Shown here piece by piece: positions 42,278-51,200 of a stretch of DNA of 64,000 nucleotides; the first letter of the stretch is position 1, and every line of letters begins with the position of its first letter. Location: positions 32,065-96,064 of the forward strand of contig QFNE01000009.1 of the NCBI GenBank assembly GCA_003240735.1, read 5' to 3'. The position numbers and the translations under genes were made by a program. The notes under the pieces were generated by a model that ran no database searches, was not told the DNA's origin, and was given only the letters and a program-made list of their open reading frames with translations. This stretch comes from Paracoccus denitrificans (GTDB taxonomy: Bacteria; Pseudomonadota; Alphaproteobacteria; Rhodobacterales; Rhodobacteraceae).

Positions 42278-42531
42278 CGCTGCCGGTGGCCCGCATAGGC
42301 GACACCCATGTGTGCCCGCGACACGGCATCAATGCGGTCATCGAAGGCGGCAGTTGCACGGTCGATGGCCGGCCTGTCGCGCGGGAAGGCGACAAATGCG
42401 CCTGCGGTGGCGTGATCGTGGAAGGGCGCGACGGCGCGACGGATCAGGGGCGTCGGATCGCCTATCTGGGTGCCCGCACGAGCTGTGGCGGCATCATCAC
42501 CGCCTGTTCGGCCAGCGCCGGATTTTCTTGA
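42274..42531 (+). CDS. PAAR-domain spike-tip protein
   Basis: An 85-residue PAAR protein that would cap the VgrG spike. Family features are the repeated GDxHxCP (ARIGDTHVCPRHG), Gly-rich turns and CACGGVIVEG near the middle, with metal-binding His/Cys. The start at 42274 overlaps the vgrG stop. No effector domain is fused to it, so cargo must be loaded non-covalently, for example by the adaptor gene that follows. Confidence 0.88.
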   Translation: MTLPVARIGDTHVCPRHGINAVIEGGSCTVDGRPVAREGDKCACGGVIVEGRDGATDQGRRIAYLGARTSCGGIITACSASAGFS

Positions 42532-42642
42532 TCGCGCGTGTCACCGCGGCTTGAGCGCGAGACGTGGTCGCGGTTAGTCTGAGATATTCAAGGTCAGGCC
42601 AAATCGGGACGCGATGCTTCTGCGCACGCCACACGGCACCAC

Positions 42643-43641
42643 ATGACGTTAGAGGGCGACTCCTGCATTCGGGTCGAGGTCGTCCGGGGTCTTGGCCCAT
42701 TTGACGGCCAGTTCGGTGCTCAGACAAAAAGGTCGGTTCCAGACAGTCTGCGCGACGTGCTGTTCGGGGCGAACGATGGTGCCGACACCCATGTCTATGC
42801 GCTGCTTGATGCGGCGCGGGTTTCAATCCTTCCCGGCCTGATCGAACGAAACCGCCTGCCTGCGGTTTGTCTTTTCAAGGGGGACGCGCTGGATGATCTG
42901 TCCGCCGTGGCGCCGTGGTTGATCAAGCTGGAGGAAGACAGCCAACTGACACGCGGTCTGTTCACCGCCGGCAGGGCGCCGTGGCATCTGTGGGACAGCC
43001 AGCCGGGCATCATCCTGCAATCCGGCGCCGATATCGACGAAATCGCCGCGCATCTGCGTCATTTCACCCGGATCCAGGATGAGGATGGCGCCTGGTTCTA
43101 TTTCCGGTTCTGGGAGCCGTCGGTTGCGGCGGCGTATTTCCCGGGTCTGGCGGACCGGCCCGATCTGGCTGCGCGCTGGTTCCATCCAAGACGCGGTGCG
43201 CCGATCGATGCGATCATCGCCGTCGAGGTTGGTCTGACCGATGCGACCGCGACGATCATCCGACCCGGTATGGCGCCGGACGCGACCGGCGTCGTCGTCA
43301 AACGGTTTCTGGACAAGTCGGATATGGAGCGGCTGGCTGCCAAACGGCTTGCATCCGACACATCGGCACTCGCGGCAGACCTGCGCAAGACCTTTGGCAG
43401 CGAGATCAAGCTGACGGACCCTGAACTGCACGATCTGACGCAAGGCGCGCTTCGCCGCCTGCTGTCGCTTGGCTTTCGGCAACGCGACAATCTGTTCGTG
43501 ATGCTGGCGTGGGAGGCGTTCTTTGGTCCTAGGTTCGAAGAGATCGACCCCGACGGCAAGCTGTCGCGTATCCTGCGCAGCGACCGGGACGAGGCCGAGC
43601 GTTTCGTGATGATGAAAGACCGGATGGACGAACTGGGATAG
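42643..43641 (+). CDS. DUF4123 type VI effector adaptor
   Basis: A 332-residue protein. The first 160 residues have DTHVYALLDAARV, APWLIKLEEDSQLTRGLF and DGAWFYFRFWEPSVAAAYF, the DUF4123 (Tap/Tec) adaptor pattern. Such adaptors load a specific effector on a VgrG tip. The remaining C-terminal half is family-specific. Start 42643 lacks a clear ribosome-binding site and could be later. It lies 111 bases after the PAAR gene and converges, 12 bases apart, with the Tle1-like effector gene, so it probably serves that effector. Confidence 0.85.
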   Translation: MTLEGDSCIRVEVVRGLGPFDGQFGAQTKRSVPDSLRDVLFGANDGADTHVYALLDAARVSILPGLIERNRLPAVCLFKGDALDDLSAVAPWLIKLEEDSQLTRGLFTAGRAPWHLWDSQPGIILQSGADIDEIAAHLRHFTRIQDEDGAWFYFRFWEPSVAAAYFPGLADRPDLAARWFHPRRGAPIDAIIAVEVGLTDATATIIRPGMAPDATGVVVKRFLDKSDMERLAAKRLASDTSALAADLRKTFGSEIKLTDPELHDLTQGALRRLLSLGFRQRDNLFVMLAWEAFFGPRFEEIDPDGKLSRILRSDRDEAERFVMMKDRMDELG

Positions 43642-43653
43642 CCGACGGCCGCG

Positions 43654-45033
43654 CTATTTCGCCTTGCCGGGCTGGTTGGGGTAAACGACGCGGGTATAGT
43701 TGCTGTCGGCCCACATCCCGAAGTTGTCTCTGTTCGCCGAAATATGGCCGAAATTGCGCAAGGTGGATCGGCGTTCCGCCTCGGACAGGGACGCGCCGGC
43801 GATCAGCTTGGCTGCGACAGGCTGCAGGCCCGCTGGCACGCGGTACTGCGCGCCGTCGGGGAATGCGGTTAGCGGGACGCCAGCGCGCAGCGCGTCGTTG
43901 TACATGATCCGCAGCGGAATCCGCGAAAGCCCCGGCTGGACCCAGGGCCGATCGATGTAGCCAGACGAGTCAACCTCGTACATCTGGCGCGGTGGACCTA
44001 CCAGCGGCCGAAGCTGCCGCGGTTTGATCGAACCGACGTCGACGTATCCATGCGCCGGCTCATTCGGGTTCAGAAAGCCGATCCTGACCCAAGTCGCTTC
44101 GCGGTCAGCTTTGGTCCTACCCCGAAAGCTCTGCTGATCTCGGGCAAGTTTCTCTGCCGACTCTCTGGTCGGCAGCAACGCGATGGTGCCACTGTACACC
44201 TTCACCCGATCACCGGGGTCGCCGTAGCCGCCGCCGACGTCCGAATGCGCACCCGGCAGGGATCGCGCCACGCCGCCGCCCGGCAAGTTGTGGTTCAGCC
44301 GGAAATTCGCGCGGTATTCATTGGTGGCGACCAGATGAAAGATGCGGTTGGCCTGTGCCGTACTCACATGGACGTTCACGGCGCCGTTCATTTCGTTCAT
44401 GCCGACGCCGATCGCGGCCACGGTGTCGAAGATGCCGACATAGCGGATGCGGACCTTACGCCCTGCCGGAAGATAGGCCCGCTGTTTGCTGACGTACTTG
44501 CGCCAGTACTCGACGTAACCCTGCCTGAAGCAGTTGACGAAGTATCGCGCGGCAGCCGCACCTCGGCTAAAGCCGAAGACGTCCAGAACGACCTCGAGCG
44601 GTTCAACGTTCGGGGACAGTCGTGTGATGACCCGACCGACATCAAGACACGCGTCAAAGACGCGCGCCTCGACCCCGTAATCGCCCATTCCGGTCCCCAT
44701 GCCCACAAGGCTGTCGCTTCCACCAGCGATCGTTCCGATCCCGTCCTTGTAGATCCGGGCATATTTGCGCTCGAACCCGCCACAGGAGTTCCGCTTCCAG
44801 TATTTCTCTTCGTTTTTGTAGATGCGGCTGAGCAGCGCGACGTTCGACGCCGCGTTGGCATAGCTGCCCTCGGTGCCTTGGCGCGCGTTCCGCTGGTTGT
44901 TTCCCGTTCCATCAAAGAACACGCCGATTTCCAGCGTGACCCGGGGACAGGACTGTGCCGTCGTCCCGACAGCCGACCCGGAACGTGCGGCGGCTAGGGC
45001 GCGTGACGTGATGACGGATGGGCTGTCTGTCAT
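43654..45033 (-). CDS. DUF2235 phospholipase, Tle1-like type VI effector
   Basis: A 459-residue alpha/beta hydrolase of the DUF2235 group, which includes the Tle1 phospholipase effectors. The first strand-loop is GVFFDGTGNNQRN, the nucleophile elbow is VFGFSRGAAA with Ser156, Asp203 is in GIFDTVAAIG, and His263 is in LPGAHSDVGGGYGD. It has no signal peptide, as expected for a type VI cargo. The start at 45033 is preferred over 45069. It is the last gene of a (-) unit after a lipoprotein and a GAD-like protein, and converges on the DUF4123 gene. Confidence 0.88.
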   Translation of the reverse strand: MTDSPSVITSRALAAARSGSAVGTTAQSCPRVTLEIGVFFDGTGNNQRNARQGTEGSYANAASNVALLSRIYKNEEKYWKRNSCGGFERKYARIYKDGIGTIAGGSDSLVGMGTGMGDYGVEARVFDACLDVGRVITRLSPNVEPLEVVLDVFGFSRGAAAARYFVNCFRQGYVEYWRKYVSKQRAYLPAGRKVRIRYVGIFDTVAAIGVGMNEMNGAVNVHVSTAQANRIFHLVATNEYRANFRLNHNLPGGGVARSLPGAHSDVGGGYGDPGDRVKVYSGTIALLPTRESAEKLARDQQSFRGRTKADREATWVRIGFLNPNEPAHGYVDVGSIKPRQLRPLVGPPRQMYEVDSSGYIDRPWVQPGLSRIPLRIMYNDALRAGVPLTAFPDGAQYRVPAGLQPVAAKLIAGASLSEAERRSTLRNFGHISANRDNFGMWADSNYTRVVYPNQPGKAK

Positions 45034-45037
45034 GGGG

Positions 45038-45622
45038 TCACCGCGCCGGCTTGGGACATCTGGAGGCACCCACGGCCGGGCGCGGCAAGGCCAATGCGTC
45101 GGCCAGCATCGGCAGGCTGTTCGGATCGGCGCGATAATCGAAGTCGTCGGCCGGACTGCGGGCGGCGCAGGTCGTCACGATGTTTCGCTTCTCGCCGACC
45201 CCCTCGGCGGTCGGGAGCGGGTCAGAGGATACGATCATTTCGCCGTTTGGCCCGAAGAGAGGCGCGAACTCCAATCGCCCGGTCGGGGATTTCTGAAGCT
45301 CGGCGTCGGGAACATTGACTGCAGCCTGATAGGCCCTGCCCGTCAGAAGCTCCACCCAGGTGGCCTGCAGCGTCATCGTGCCGTTGGTCGAGGACGGATA
45401 GGTCATACTGTCGATGCCATTGGCACGCGGCAGGGACGTATCGGCTGCGCCGTCGACGACGACCGGGGCCAGCTTGAACGCGCCCCCATTCACCGACATC
45501 TTCGTCACGACCACGGGCGAGGCGCGAAAGCTGCCGAAGGCGTGGTCATATCCGCCTGCCGCGCCATCCTGAACGCAGCCGGACAACGCGACCAGGACGG
45601 CAAGGGCGGCCACGATCTTCAT
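45038..45622 (-). CDS. Lipoprotein, candidate immunity protein for the phospholipase
   Basis: A 194-residue protein with a lipoprotein signal (MKIVAALAVLVALSGC; lipobox LSGC). Its mature part has no recognised domain. The position directly upstream of the Tle1-like effector, four bases apart on the same strand, and periplasmic lipid anchoring fit an immunity protein for a periplasm-acting phospholipase; known Tle immunity proteins are often lipoproteins. The start overlaps the stop of the GAD-like gene. Immunity function is inferred only from context. Confidence 0.7.
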   Translation of the reverse strand: MKIVAALAVLVALSGCVQDGAAGGYDHAFGSFRASPVVVTKMSVNGGAFKLAPVVVDGAADTSLPRANGIDSMTYPSSTNGTMTLQATWVELLTGRAYQAAVNVPDAELQKSPTGRLEFAPLFGPNGEMIVSSDPLPTAEGVGEKRNIVTTCAARSPADDFDYRADPNSLPMLADALALPRPAVGASRCPKPAR

Positions 45623-46308
45623 CAAGCTCTCCCCACCGGACGGATGTTCAGCCTGTCGTTGATCATATCGTGGATTGCATAGACTTGCGCCGAGAATCGG
45701 TTTTCCAGCCATTCTTCGGCGACCGTCACCTGAAGATTGCCGACATCGACATCACGGAAATCATCCGGCGGCATCAGGCCATAGATCAGTCCGGGCCGGA
45801 GCGGACCCAGTGCGATCCTAGCGCGCGCGAACATTTCTTCGCCGCTGTCGTCGAAGACATCCATGATGCGCGGATCGGCGTTCAGAAAGTAATCGAACGC
45901 CACTGCGTCGCGGTCGATGCCCGGTTCGGCGCGATCATAGAACGGGACGTCCAGTGCCGCCGAGGGATGCGACAGAAGACCGATCAGATGCGTGTCGTTC
46001 CAGATCGCCAGACTGCCGAACGGGCCATAGGCCAGCACGAACGTATCTGTCCCGGGGTGATAATCCGGATCACCATCGAACAGCATCGCGATCGGTTGCG
46101 CGAACATGTCGGGAATGCAGAACCGAAGAAGGCCGCCGGCCAGTTCTCCGATGCCGTGATTTTCCCACAGGTCCAGAATGAGATCGGGGACCAGACCCTC
46201 GTACCGCGCGATCAGTTCGGCAGGCACGTCTTCGCGTTGCGTCAGCGGGCCATGCGCCCGGATGACTGCCATAATCCGCGCCTCATTTTCGGGATTGCGG
46301 TAGGGCAT
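45622..46308 (-). CDS. GAD-like/DUF1851 domain protein
   Basis: A 228-residue protein starting MPYRNPENEARIMAVIRAHG, with a GAD-like N-terminal domain (VPDLILDLWENHGIGELAGGLLRFC) and a DUF1851-like C-terminal region (ERLE-like DRDAVAFDYFLNADPRIMD). Proteins of this type are found as immunity proteins or accessory proteins next to type VI effectors. No matching effector of that class is visible here apart from the phospholipase. It is the first gene of the (-) unit, with a 107-base gap after the fur-type gene. Function not proven. Confidence 0.72.
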   Translation of the reverse strand: MPYRNPENEARIMAVIRAHGPLTQREDVPAELIARYEGLVPDLILDLWENHGIGELAGGLLRFCIPDMFAQPIAMLFDGDPDYHPGTDTFVLAYGPFGSLAIWNDTHLIGLLSHPSAALDVPFYDRAEPGIDRDAVAFDYFLNADPRIMDVFDDSGEEMFARARIALGPLRPGLIYGLMPPDDFRDVDVGNLQVTVAEEWLENRFSAQVYAIHDMINDRLNIRPVGRA

Positions 46309-46415
46309 CGCTATCGGATCCGACTGAAAGTTATCGATTACATATCCCAGGTGAGCATTACACTAGCGCGTCAGGAAGTTGAGGCAACCTTCGTCTGAGG
46401 CGGTCGATGTGCGCC

Positions 46416-46841
46416 CTACGATCCGGACTTCGGCCGGACATAAATCTCCAACCGGTGCCCGACGATTTCAAAGCCGTGCTGTTCGGCCAAAAGGTGCTGG
46501 AGCCGTTCGATTTCGTCGCAGCGAAACTCGATCACCTCGTTGGTTGTCATGTCGATGAAGTGGTCGTGGTGTTCTGCCCCCGACGCCTCGAACCGCATGC
46601 GTCCATCGGAAAACGCGTGCCGTTCGATGAGGCCGCATTTTTCCAGCAGATTGACGGTCCGATAGACGGTCGCGAGCGATATGCCCGGGGCAAGCTCGCT
46701 GACACGGCGATGCAGCTCCTCCGCGTCGGGATGGTCGTCGGAGTCCTCCAGCGCCTGAAGGATGGTCCGGCGCTGCCCAGTCAGGCGCAGGCCGTGCTCC
46801 TTGCACAGCGCCTCCAACCGCTTTTCCAATTTGGCCGTCAT
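46416..46841 (-). CDS. Fur-family metal regulator (Mur-like)
   Basis: A 141-residue Fur-family regulator. The winged helix is RLTGQRRTILQALEDSDDHP, followed by ISLATVYRTVNLLEKCGLI. The metal-binding region has HAFSDGRMRFE and AEHHDHFIDM. The two CxxC pairs found in many Fur and Zur proteins are absent, as in Mur-type regulators of alphaproteobacteria. The start at 46841 gives the usual length. It is divergent from a SitABCD-type transporter, with a Mur-box-like palindrome at 46964-46978, so manganese control is likely. Confidence 0.88.
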   Translation of the reverse strand: MTAKLEKRLEALCKEHGLRLTGQRRTILQALEDSDDHPDAEELHRRVSELAPGISLATVYRTVNLLEKCGLIERHAFSDGRMRFEASGAEHHDHFIDMTTNEVIEFRCDEIERLQHLLAEQHGFEIVGHRLEIYVRPKSGS

Positions 46842-46958
46842 TCGATGCGCCCGCCATTCCAAAGCCGCGCGGCAGTTGCGCGTGGTAAAGATATATAGAC
46901 CGCCCGGGCGCATGGCCAACATGTGGGCGATTTCCATCCCAGACAGCACTGTTTCGAC

Positions 46959-46990
46959 CGATATGCAAATGATTTGCAGTTGCATATCGG
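46959..46990. promoter_or_regulatory. Mur/Fur box with nested palindrome
   Basis: The core TGCAAATGATTTGCA (46964-46978) is a 15-base palindrome apart from its central base. A larger symmetry uses CCGATATGCAA (46959-46969) and TTGCATATCGG (46980-46990). It lies in the divergent gap, 77 bases upstream of sitA and 117 bases upstream of the fur-type gene. The TGCAAAT...ATTTGCA shape matches Mur-type sites. Confidence 0.72.
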
Positions 46991-47054
46991 TGATGATGTG
47001 ATACTGAACCGTTGCGAACGCTTCGCAATAAGATAATCGACGACGGGGTGAGAG

Positions 47055-47975
47055 TTGGCTGCGGTGATAAAATCAAGGACGTTTAGTGCTGTCGCGTTGC
47101 TGGTAATCGCGGGTCTGATGGCCTCGTCCGCGATGGCTGCGGACAGATTGAAGGTGGTAACCACTTTCACCGTGATCGCTGACATGGCCCGAAACGTCGC
47201 AGGCGACGCGGCGGACGTAGTGTCGATCACCAAGCCGGGGGCAGAGATCCACGGCTATCAACCCACGCCGCGCGACATCATCGCCACGCAGGATGCCGAC
47301 CTGATCTTGCGGAACGGCATGAACCTGGAAGCGTGGTTCGAACAGTTTCTGGGCAACCTGCCGGATGTGCCGTCCGTCACGGTGTCGGAGGGGGTCGTGC
47401 CGATTCCGGTCGGCGGCGGCGCCTATGACGGCAAGGCCAACCCGCATGCGTGGATGGGCGAAGAGAACGCCATGATCTATGTCGATAACATTGCGGCGGC
47501 GTTGTCCGACCATGATCCGGCCAATGCCGCGACCTTCCGGGCCAACGCCGAACGCTACAAGGCGACGATCAGGGACACCCTTGCCCCCCTGAAGGCCGAG
47601 ATCGACCGCATTCCGCAGCAGCAGCGGTGGCTAGTCACCTGTGAGGGCGCGTTCAGCTATCTCGCCAAGGATCTGGGCCTGCAGGAGCTGTACCTGTGGC
47701 CGATGAACACCGACCAGATGGGCACCCCGCAGCAGGTGCGAACGGTGATCGATCAGGTTCGTGTACATCATATCCCGACCGTCTTCTGTGAGAGCACGGT
47801 GAACACGCGCCCGGCCAAGCAGATCGCCCGTGAAACCGGCGCCCATTACGGGGGTGAGCTGTATGTCGACAGCCTGTCGCAGGAAAACGGGCCGGTGCCG
47901 AGCTATGTCGATCTGCTGCGCGTGACGACGCAGACGGTCACCCAGGGTCTGATCGACGGCATGGCAGACCAATGA
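47055..47975 (+). CDS. sitA: Manganese/iron ABC transporter solute-binding protein (SitA-type)
   Basis: A 306-residue metal-binding protein of the ZnuA/SitA group. A signal peptide ends at SSAMA. Metal ligands fit HGYQPTPRD (first His), NPHAWMGEENAM (second His), a Glu in FCESTVNTRPA and an Asp in LYVDSLS, the pattern of manganese/iron type proteins. It lacks the His-rich loop of zinc binders. The start is TTG at 47055 with GGGGTGAGAG just upstream; a GTG at 47064 is an alternative. It is the first gene of sitABCD. Confidence 0.9.
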   Translation: MAAVIKSRTFSAVALLVIAGLMASSAMAADRLKVVTTFTVIADMARNVAGDAADVVSITKPGAEIHGYQPTPRDIIATQDADLILRNGMNLEAWFEQFLGNLPDVPSVTVSEGVVPIPVGGGAYDGKANPHAWMGEENAMIYVDNIAAALSDHDPANAATFRANAERYKATIRDTLAPLKAEIDRIPQQQRWLVTCEGAFSYLAKDLGLQELYLWPMNTDQMGTPQQVRTVIDQVRVHHIPTVFCESTVNTRPAKQIARETGAHYGGELYVDSLSQENGPVPSYVDLLRVTTQTVTQGLIDGMADQ

Positions 47976-47984
47976 GGGCTGATA

Positions 47985-48848
47985 ATGGGTGACGATACCG
48001 CCCCCTCTCTCCTCGCGGACAGGCAGGTTGGGATATCGGCTGCCGATGTGACTGTGACCTACCGAAACGGCACGACTGCCCTGCGAGAGGCGTCGTTCAC
48101 CGCACCCAAGGGCAGCATAACAGCGCTTTTGGGGATGAATGGGTCGGGAAAGTCCACGCTCTTCAAGGCGATTATGGGGTTCGTACCCGTCCGTACCGGC
48201 CAGATCAGTATTCTGGGACTGCCCGTGCCGGATGCGCTGAAACAGGGGCTGGTCGCCTATGTCCCCCAGTCGGAGGAGGTCGACTGGACCTTTCCGGTTC
48301 TCGTTGAGGATGTCGTGATGATGGGCCGCTATGGCCATATGGGGTTCCTGCGCCGACCGCGGCAGGCGGACCGGGACGCCGTCGATCGGGCCTTGTCCCG
48401 TGTCGGTATGCTGCCGTATCGCCGCCGCCAAATCGGCGAGCTGTCGGGCGGCCAGAAAAAGCGCGTGTTTCTGGCCCGGGCCTTGGCGCAGAACGGTCAG
48501 GTCATTCTTCTGGACGAACCTTTTACCGGGGTCGATTTCCAGACCGAAGAGCAGATCGTCGATCTTCTTCGGTCACTCAAGGACGAGGGTCGGGTGATCC
48601 TGGTATCGACCCACAATCTGGGCTCGGTGCCGGATTTCTGTGACCGGGTCGTCTTGGTCAGGGGGACGGTTCTGGCGTCGGGACCAACGGCTGAGGTGTT
48701 TACGCCGGCAAATCTGGAACGCACGTTCGGTGGGACGCTTCGCCATCTGACGCTGATGCCGTCCATGCTGGGGGGCGACGGACCCAATACAGCCGATGGC
48801 AGGGTGGCCGGCGCAGACGAGAACGCCACGGGTCTGGCAGACAGATGA
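47985..48848 (+). CDS. sitB: Manganese/iron ABC transporter ATPase (SitB-type)
   Basis: A 287-residue ABC ATPase. Walker A is GMNGSGKSTLF, the Q-loop is YVPQSEEVDW, the signature LSGGQKKRVFLARAL, Walker B VILLDEPFTGVD and the H-loop STHNLG. It starts nine bases after sitA and overlaps the sitC start by four bases. The C-terminal extension after FGGTLRHL is typical of this family. It powers uptake of Mn2+ or Fe2+. Confidence 0.94.
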   Translation: MGDDTAPSLLADRQVGISAADVTVTYRNGTTALREASFTAPKGSITALLGMNGSGKSTLFKAIMGFVPVRTGQISILGLPVPDALKQGLVAYVPQSEEVDWTFPVLVEDVVMMGRYGHMGFLRRPRQADRDAVDRALSRVGMLPYRRRQIGELSGGQKKRVFLARALAQNGQVILLDEPFTGVDFQTEEQIVDLLRSLKDEGRVILVSTHNLGSVPDFCDRVVLVRGTVLASGPTAEVFTPANLERTFGGTLRHLTLMPSMLGGDGPNTADGRVAGADENATGLADR

Positions 48849-49711
48849 CCTACCTGCTCGAGCCGTTCTCCTACGCCTATATGGTCAATGCGATGTGGGT
48901 GTCGGCCCTTGTCGGCGGGGTCTGTGCGTTCCTGTCGTGTTATCTGATGATGAAAGGGTGGTCCCTGATCGGGGATGCCCTGTCACATGCTGTGGTTCCG
49001 GGCGTGGCGGGGGCGTATCTGCTGGGCCTGCCGGTCGCGTTCGGGGCGTTCTTTTCGGGAGGCTTGGCGGCCGCGGTCATGCTGTTTCTGACCAGCCGGT
49101 CGGGGTTAAAGGTCGATGTCGTCATCGGCCTGATCTTCACGTCCTTTTTCGGACTGGGCATGTTCATGGCGTCGATCAACCCCATGACCATATCGATCCA
49201 GACCATCACCATGGGCAACATTCTGGCCATCACGAGAGAGGACACCTTGCAGCTGGCAATCATCGGTGCCGTGTCGCTTGTGGTGCTGACCGTGATCTGG
49301 AAGGACCTGATGGTCGTCTTCTTCGACGAGGCGCATGCACGGTCCATCGGGTTGCCTGCATCGGTCCTTAAGGCGGTCTTCTTTGCGCTGCTGTCCGCCT
49401 GCGTTGTGGCGGCGATGCAGACGGTGGGCGCATTTCTGGTCATCGCCATGGTCATTACACCGGGGGCGACTGCGTATCTGTTGTGCGACCGGTTTCCGGC
49501 CCTGATCAGGCTGTCGATCCTGATCGGGTCGCTGACCAGTTTCGTCGGTGCCTATATCAGCTATTTTCTGGACGGTGCGACCGGCGCGATCATCGTGGTC
49601 CTGCAGACCCTGATCTTCCTGACGGCTTTTGTCTGTGCACCGAAATATGGCGTGCTGGCCCGTCAACGATCGGTTCGCTCATCCAACCAAGCGGACAGGC
49701 AACGCGGATGA
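48845..49711 (+). CDS. sitC: Manganese/iron ABC transporter permease (SitC-type)
   Basis: A 288-residue permease with about eight membrane helices. MKGWSLIGDALSHAVVPGVA and ADEA-like FFDEAHARSIGLP are conserved ABC-3 features. It overlaps sitB and sitD by four bases each (ATGA), indicating a fully coupled operon. Forms a heterodimer with the next permease in Sit systems. Confidence 0.93.
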   Translation: MTYLLEPFSYAYMVNAMWVSALVGGVCAFLSCYLMMKGWSLIGDALSHAVVPGVAGAYLLGLPVAFGAFFSGGLAAAVMLFLTSRSGLKVDVVIGLIFTSFFGLGMFMASINPMTISIQTITMGNILAITREDTLQLAIIGAVSLVVLTVIWKDLMVVFFDEAHARSIGLPASVLKAVFFALLSACVVAAMQTVGAFLVIAMVITPGATAYLLCDRFPALIRLSILIGSLTSFVGAYISYFLDGATGAIIVVLQTLIFLTAFVCAPKYGVLARQRSVRSSNQADRQRG

Positions 49712-50535
49712 TCGAGACACTGCTTTTGCCGTTCGAGTTCCCGGTCATGCAGCGTGCGTTCCTGCTGGCGGTAATCATCGCCGTGCCAACCGGTCTGCTG
49801 TCGTGCTTTCTGGTCCTGAAAGGCTGGGCGTTGATGGGGGACGCCGTCAGCCATGCCATATTGCCCGGTGTCGTTCTGGCATATGTCTTCGGCGTGCCGC
49901 TGATCCTTGGTGCGTTCTCTGCCGGGATGATGACCACAGTTGCAACGGGCTACCTGGCTGAACACAGTCGCGTCAAACGTGACACGATCATGGGCATCGT
50001 CTTTTCCGCCATGTTCGCCGTCGGCATCATCTTGCAGACATCCATCGCGACGGACCTGCATCTTGATCATATCCTGTTTGGGAACGTTCTGGGCGTGCAG
50101 ACGTCTGAACTTTGGTCCACCGGGCTGATCGCGACGCTTGCGACGGCGGTGTTGGTGCTGAAATGGAAAGACTTTCTGTTGCACGCCTTTGATCCGGTGC
50201 AGGCCAAGGTCGCGGGCCTGGCGGTCGGGTGGCTGCATTACGGTCTGATGGCCATCTTGTCCCTGACCATCGTCGCCACAATGTCGACCACCGGGCTGAT
50301 CCTGTCCGTCGGGCTGCTGATCGCGCCGGGGGCCATCGCGTTTCTGGTGGTCCGCAGCTTCGGCCATATGCTGATCACCGCCGTCGCGGTGTGCGTCATT
50401 TCAACGGTGGGGGGTGTCTATGCCAGCGTCCATCTGGATAGCGACCCCGGCGCGACGATAATCCTGGTTTTGACGGCGCTTTTCGTGCTGGCCCTGTTCG
50501 GCAGGGGTGTAAGTCAAAGGCTTGGCGCCGCCTGA
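49708..50535 (+). CDS. sitD: Manganese/iron ABC transporter permease (SitD-type)
   Basis: A 275-residue second ABC-3 permease. LLSCFLVLKGWALMGDAVSH is the conserved region shared with SitC, and the helices run to the C-terminus (VLTALFVLALFGRGVSQRL). The start at 49708 overlaps the sitC stop and gives a normal length; upstream in-frame Met codons are inside sitC. Four genes sitABCD with a Mur-like regulator match SitABCD-Mur loci of alphaproteobacteria. Confidence 0.93.
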   Translation: MIETLLLPFEFPVMQRAFLLAVIIAVPTGLLSCFLVLKGWALMGDAVSHAILPGVVLAYVFGVPLILGAFSAGMMTTVATGYLAEHSRVKRDTIMGIVFSAMFAVGIILQTSIATDLHLDHILFGNVLGVQTSELWSTGLIATLATAVLVLKWKDFLLHAFDPVQAKVAGLAVGWLHYGLMAILSLTIVATMSTTGLILSVGLLIAPGAIAFLVVRSFGHMLITAVAVCVISTVGGVYASVHLDSDPGATIILVLTALFVLALFGRGVSQRLGAA

Positions 50536-50630
50536 TCGGAACCCCTTTATCGCCGCACAAGTTTCGAGAAGGTAGGCTGTCGCCCATGGCGCTGGATGTG
50601 GCCCCTGCAGCGCAGTACACAGGAGTTCAC

Positions 50631-50888
50631 ATGCTTTTTCGCTTCCCCCGCAGTCATGCATTCCCCGGTGGTGAGGTCGTTGTCGAAGATGACGGCAAGG
50701 CTGGTCCCGAATGTCTCGTCGAGTTCGGCGACGGCGTCGCGGTCGTCGCCCAATGGCACCCCGACGGTGAAGCGGTGGTTCTGTCTATCGACGATTATCA
50801 AACGGCCAGCGGCACAACAGTGAGTGCACGGACGTGGCGCATCGCCCAGGGCGAAGGTGGTGCGTGGCACGCAACAAGACTGTCCTAA
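50631..50888 (+). CDS. Small conserved-looking hypothetical protein
   Basis: An 85-residue protein starting MLFRFPRSHAFPGGEVVVED with an AGGAG six bases upstream of the ATG. Alternating beta-like segments (CLVEFGDGVAVVAQW, GEAVVLSIDDYQTASG) end in TWRIAQGEGGAWHATRL. A longer start at 50586 is rejected because of the better ribosome-binding site here. I do not recognise a family with certainty. It is downstream of sitD by 95 bases on the same strand; no membrane segment or signal peptide. Confidence 0.6.
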   Translation: MLFRFPRSHAFPGGEVVVEDDGKAGPECLVEFGDGVAVVAQWHPDGEAVVLSIDDYQTASGTTVSARTWRIAQGEGGAWHATRLS

Positions 50889-51200
50889 GCGGGGATTGCG
50901 TGTGAAGGACGAGGTTTGGGAGTAAATTCGATCTGCCGAAATCAGTCGCTGCCGACACGATCCTATAGTTACATAAGACTGATTATGAAGATACCGAGCT
51001 TGAGGTTCCAGCCTGTGAGTTGCGGCCAAATGTGCACGGAGGCTCTCAGACGTATCAGGTTATGAGGCCAATGAGAACGTGCGACAGTCGCGGCCACTAT
51101 ATCGCACGATGGGTTCTACCCTTTCCCGAAACATCAGACAGATCTACTGCGTGTGGATCTTAGTACCGATCACGTCCAGTTTTTCATGTGAGCCGTGGGC
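50889..51200. other. Gap without a supported gene; visibly lower G+C
   Basis: About 310 bases with no convincing coding sequence and a lower G+C content than neighbours by eye. AATCAGTC (50940-50947) and GACTGATT (50977-50984) form an 8-base inverted repeat. It precedes a gene remnant and looks like a decayed or junction sequence between blocks. Confidence 0.45.
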
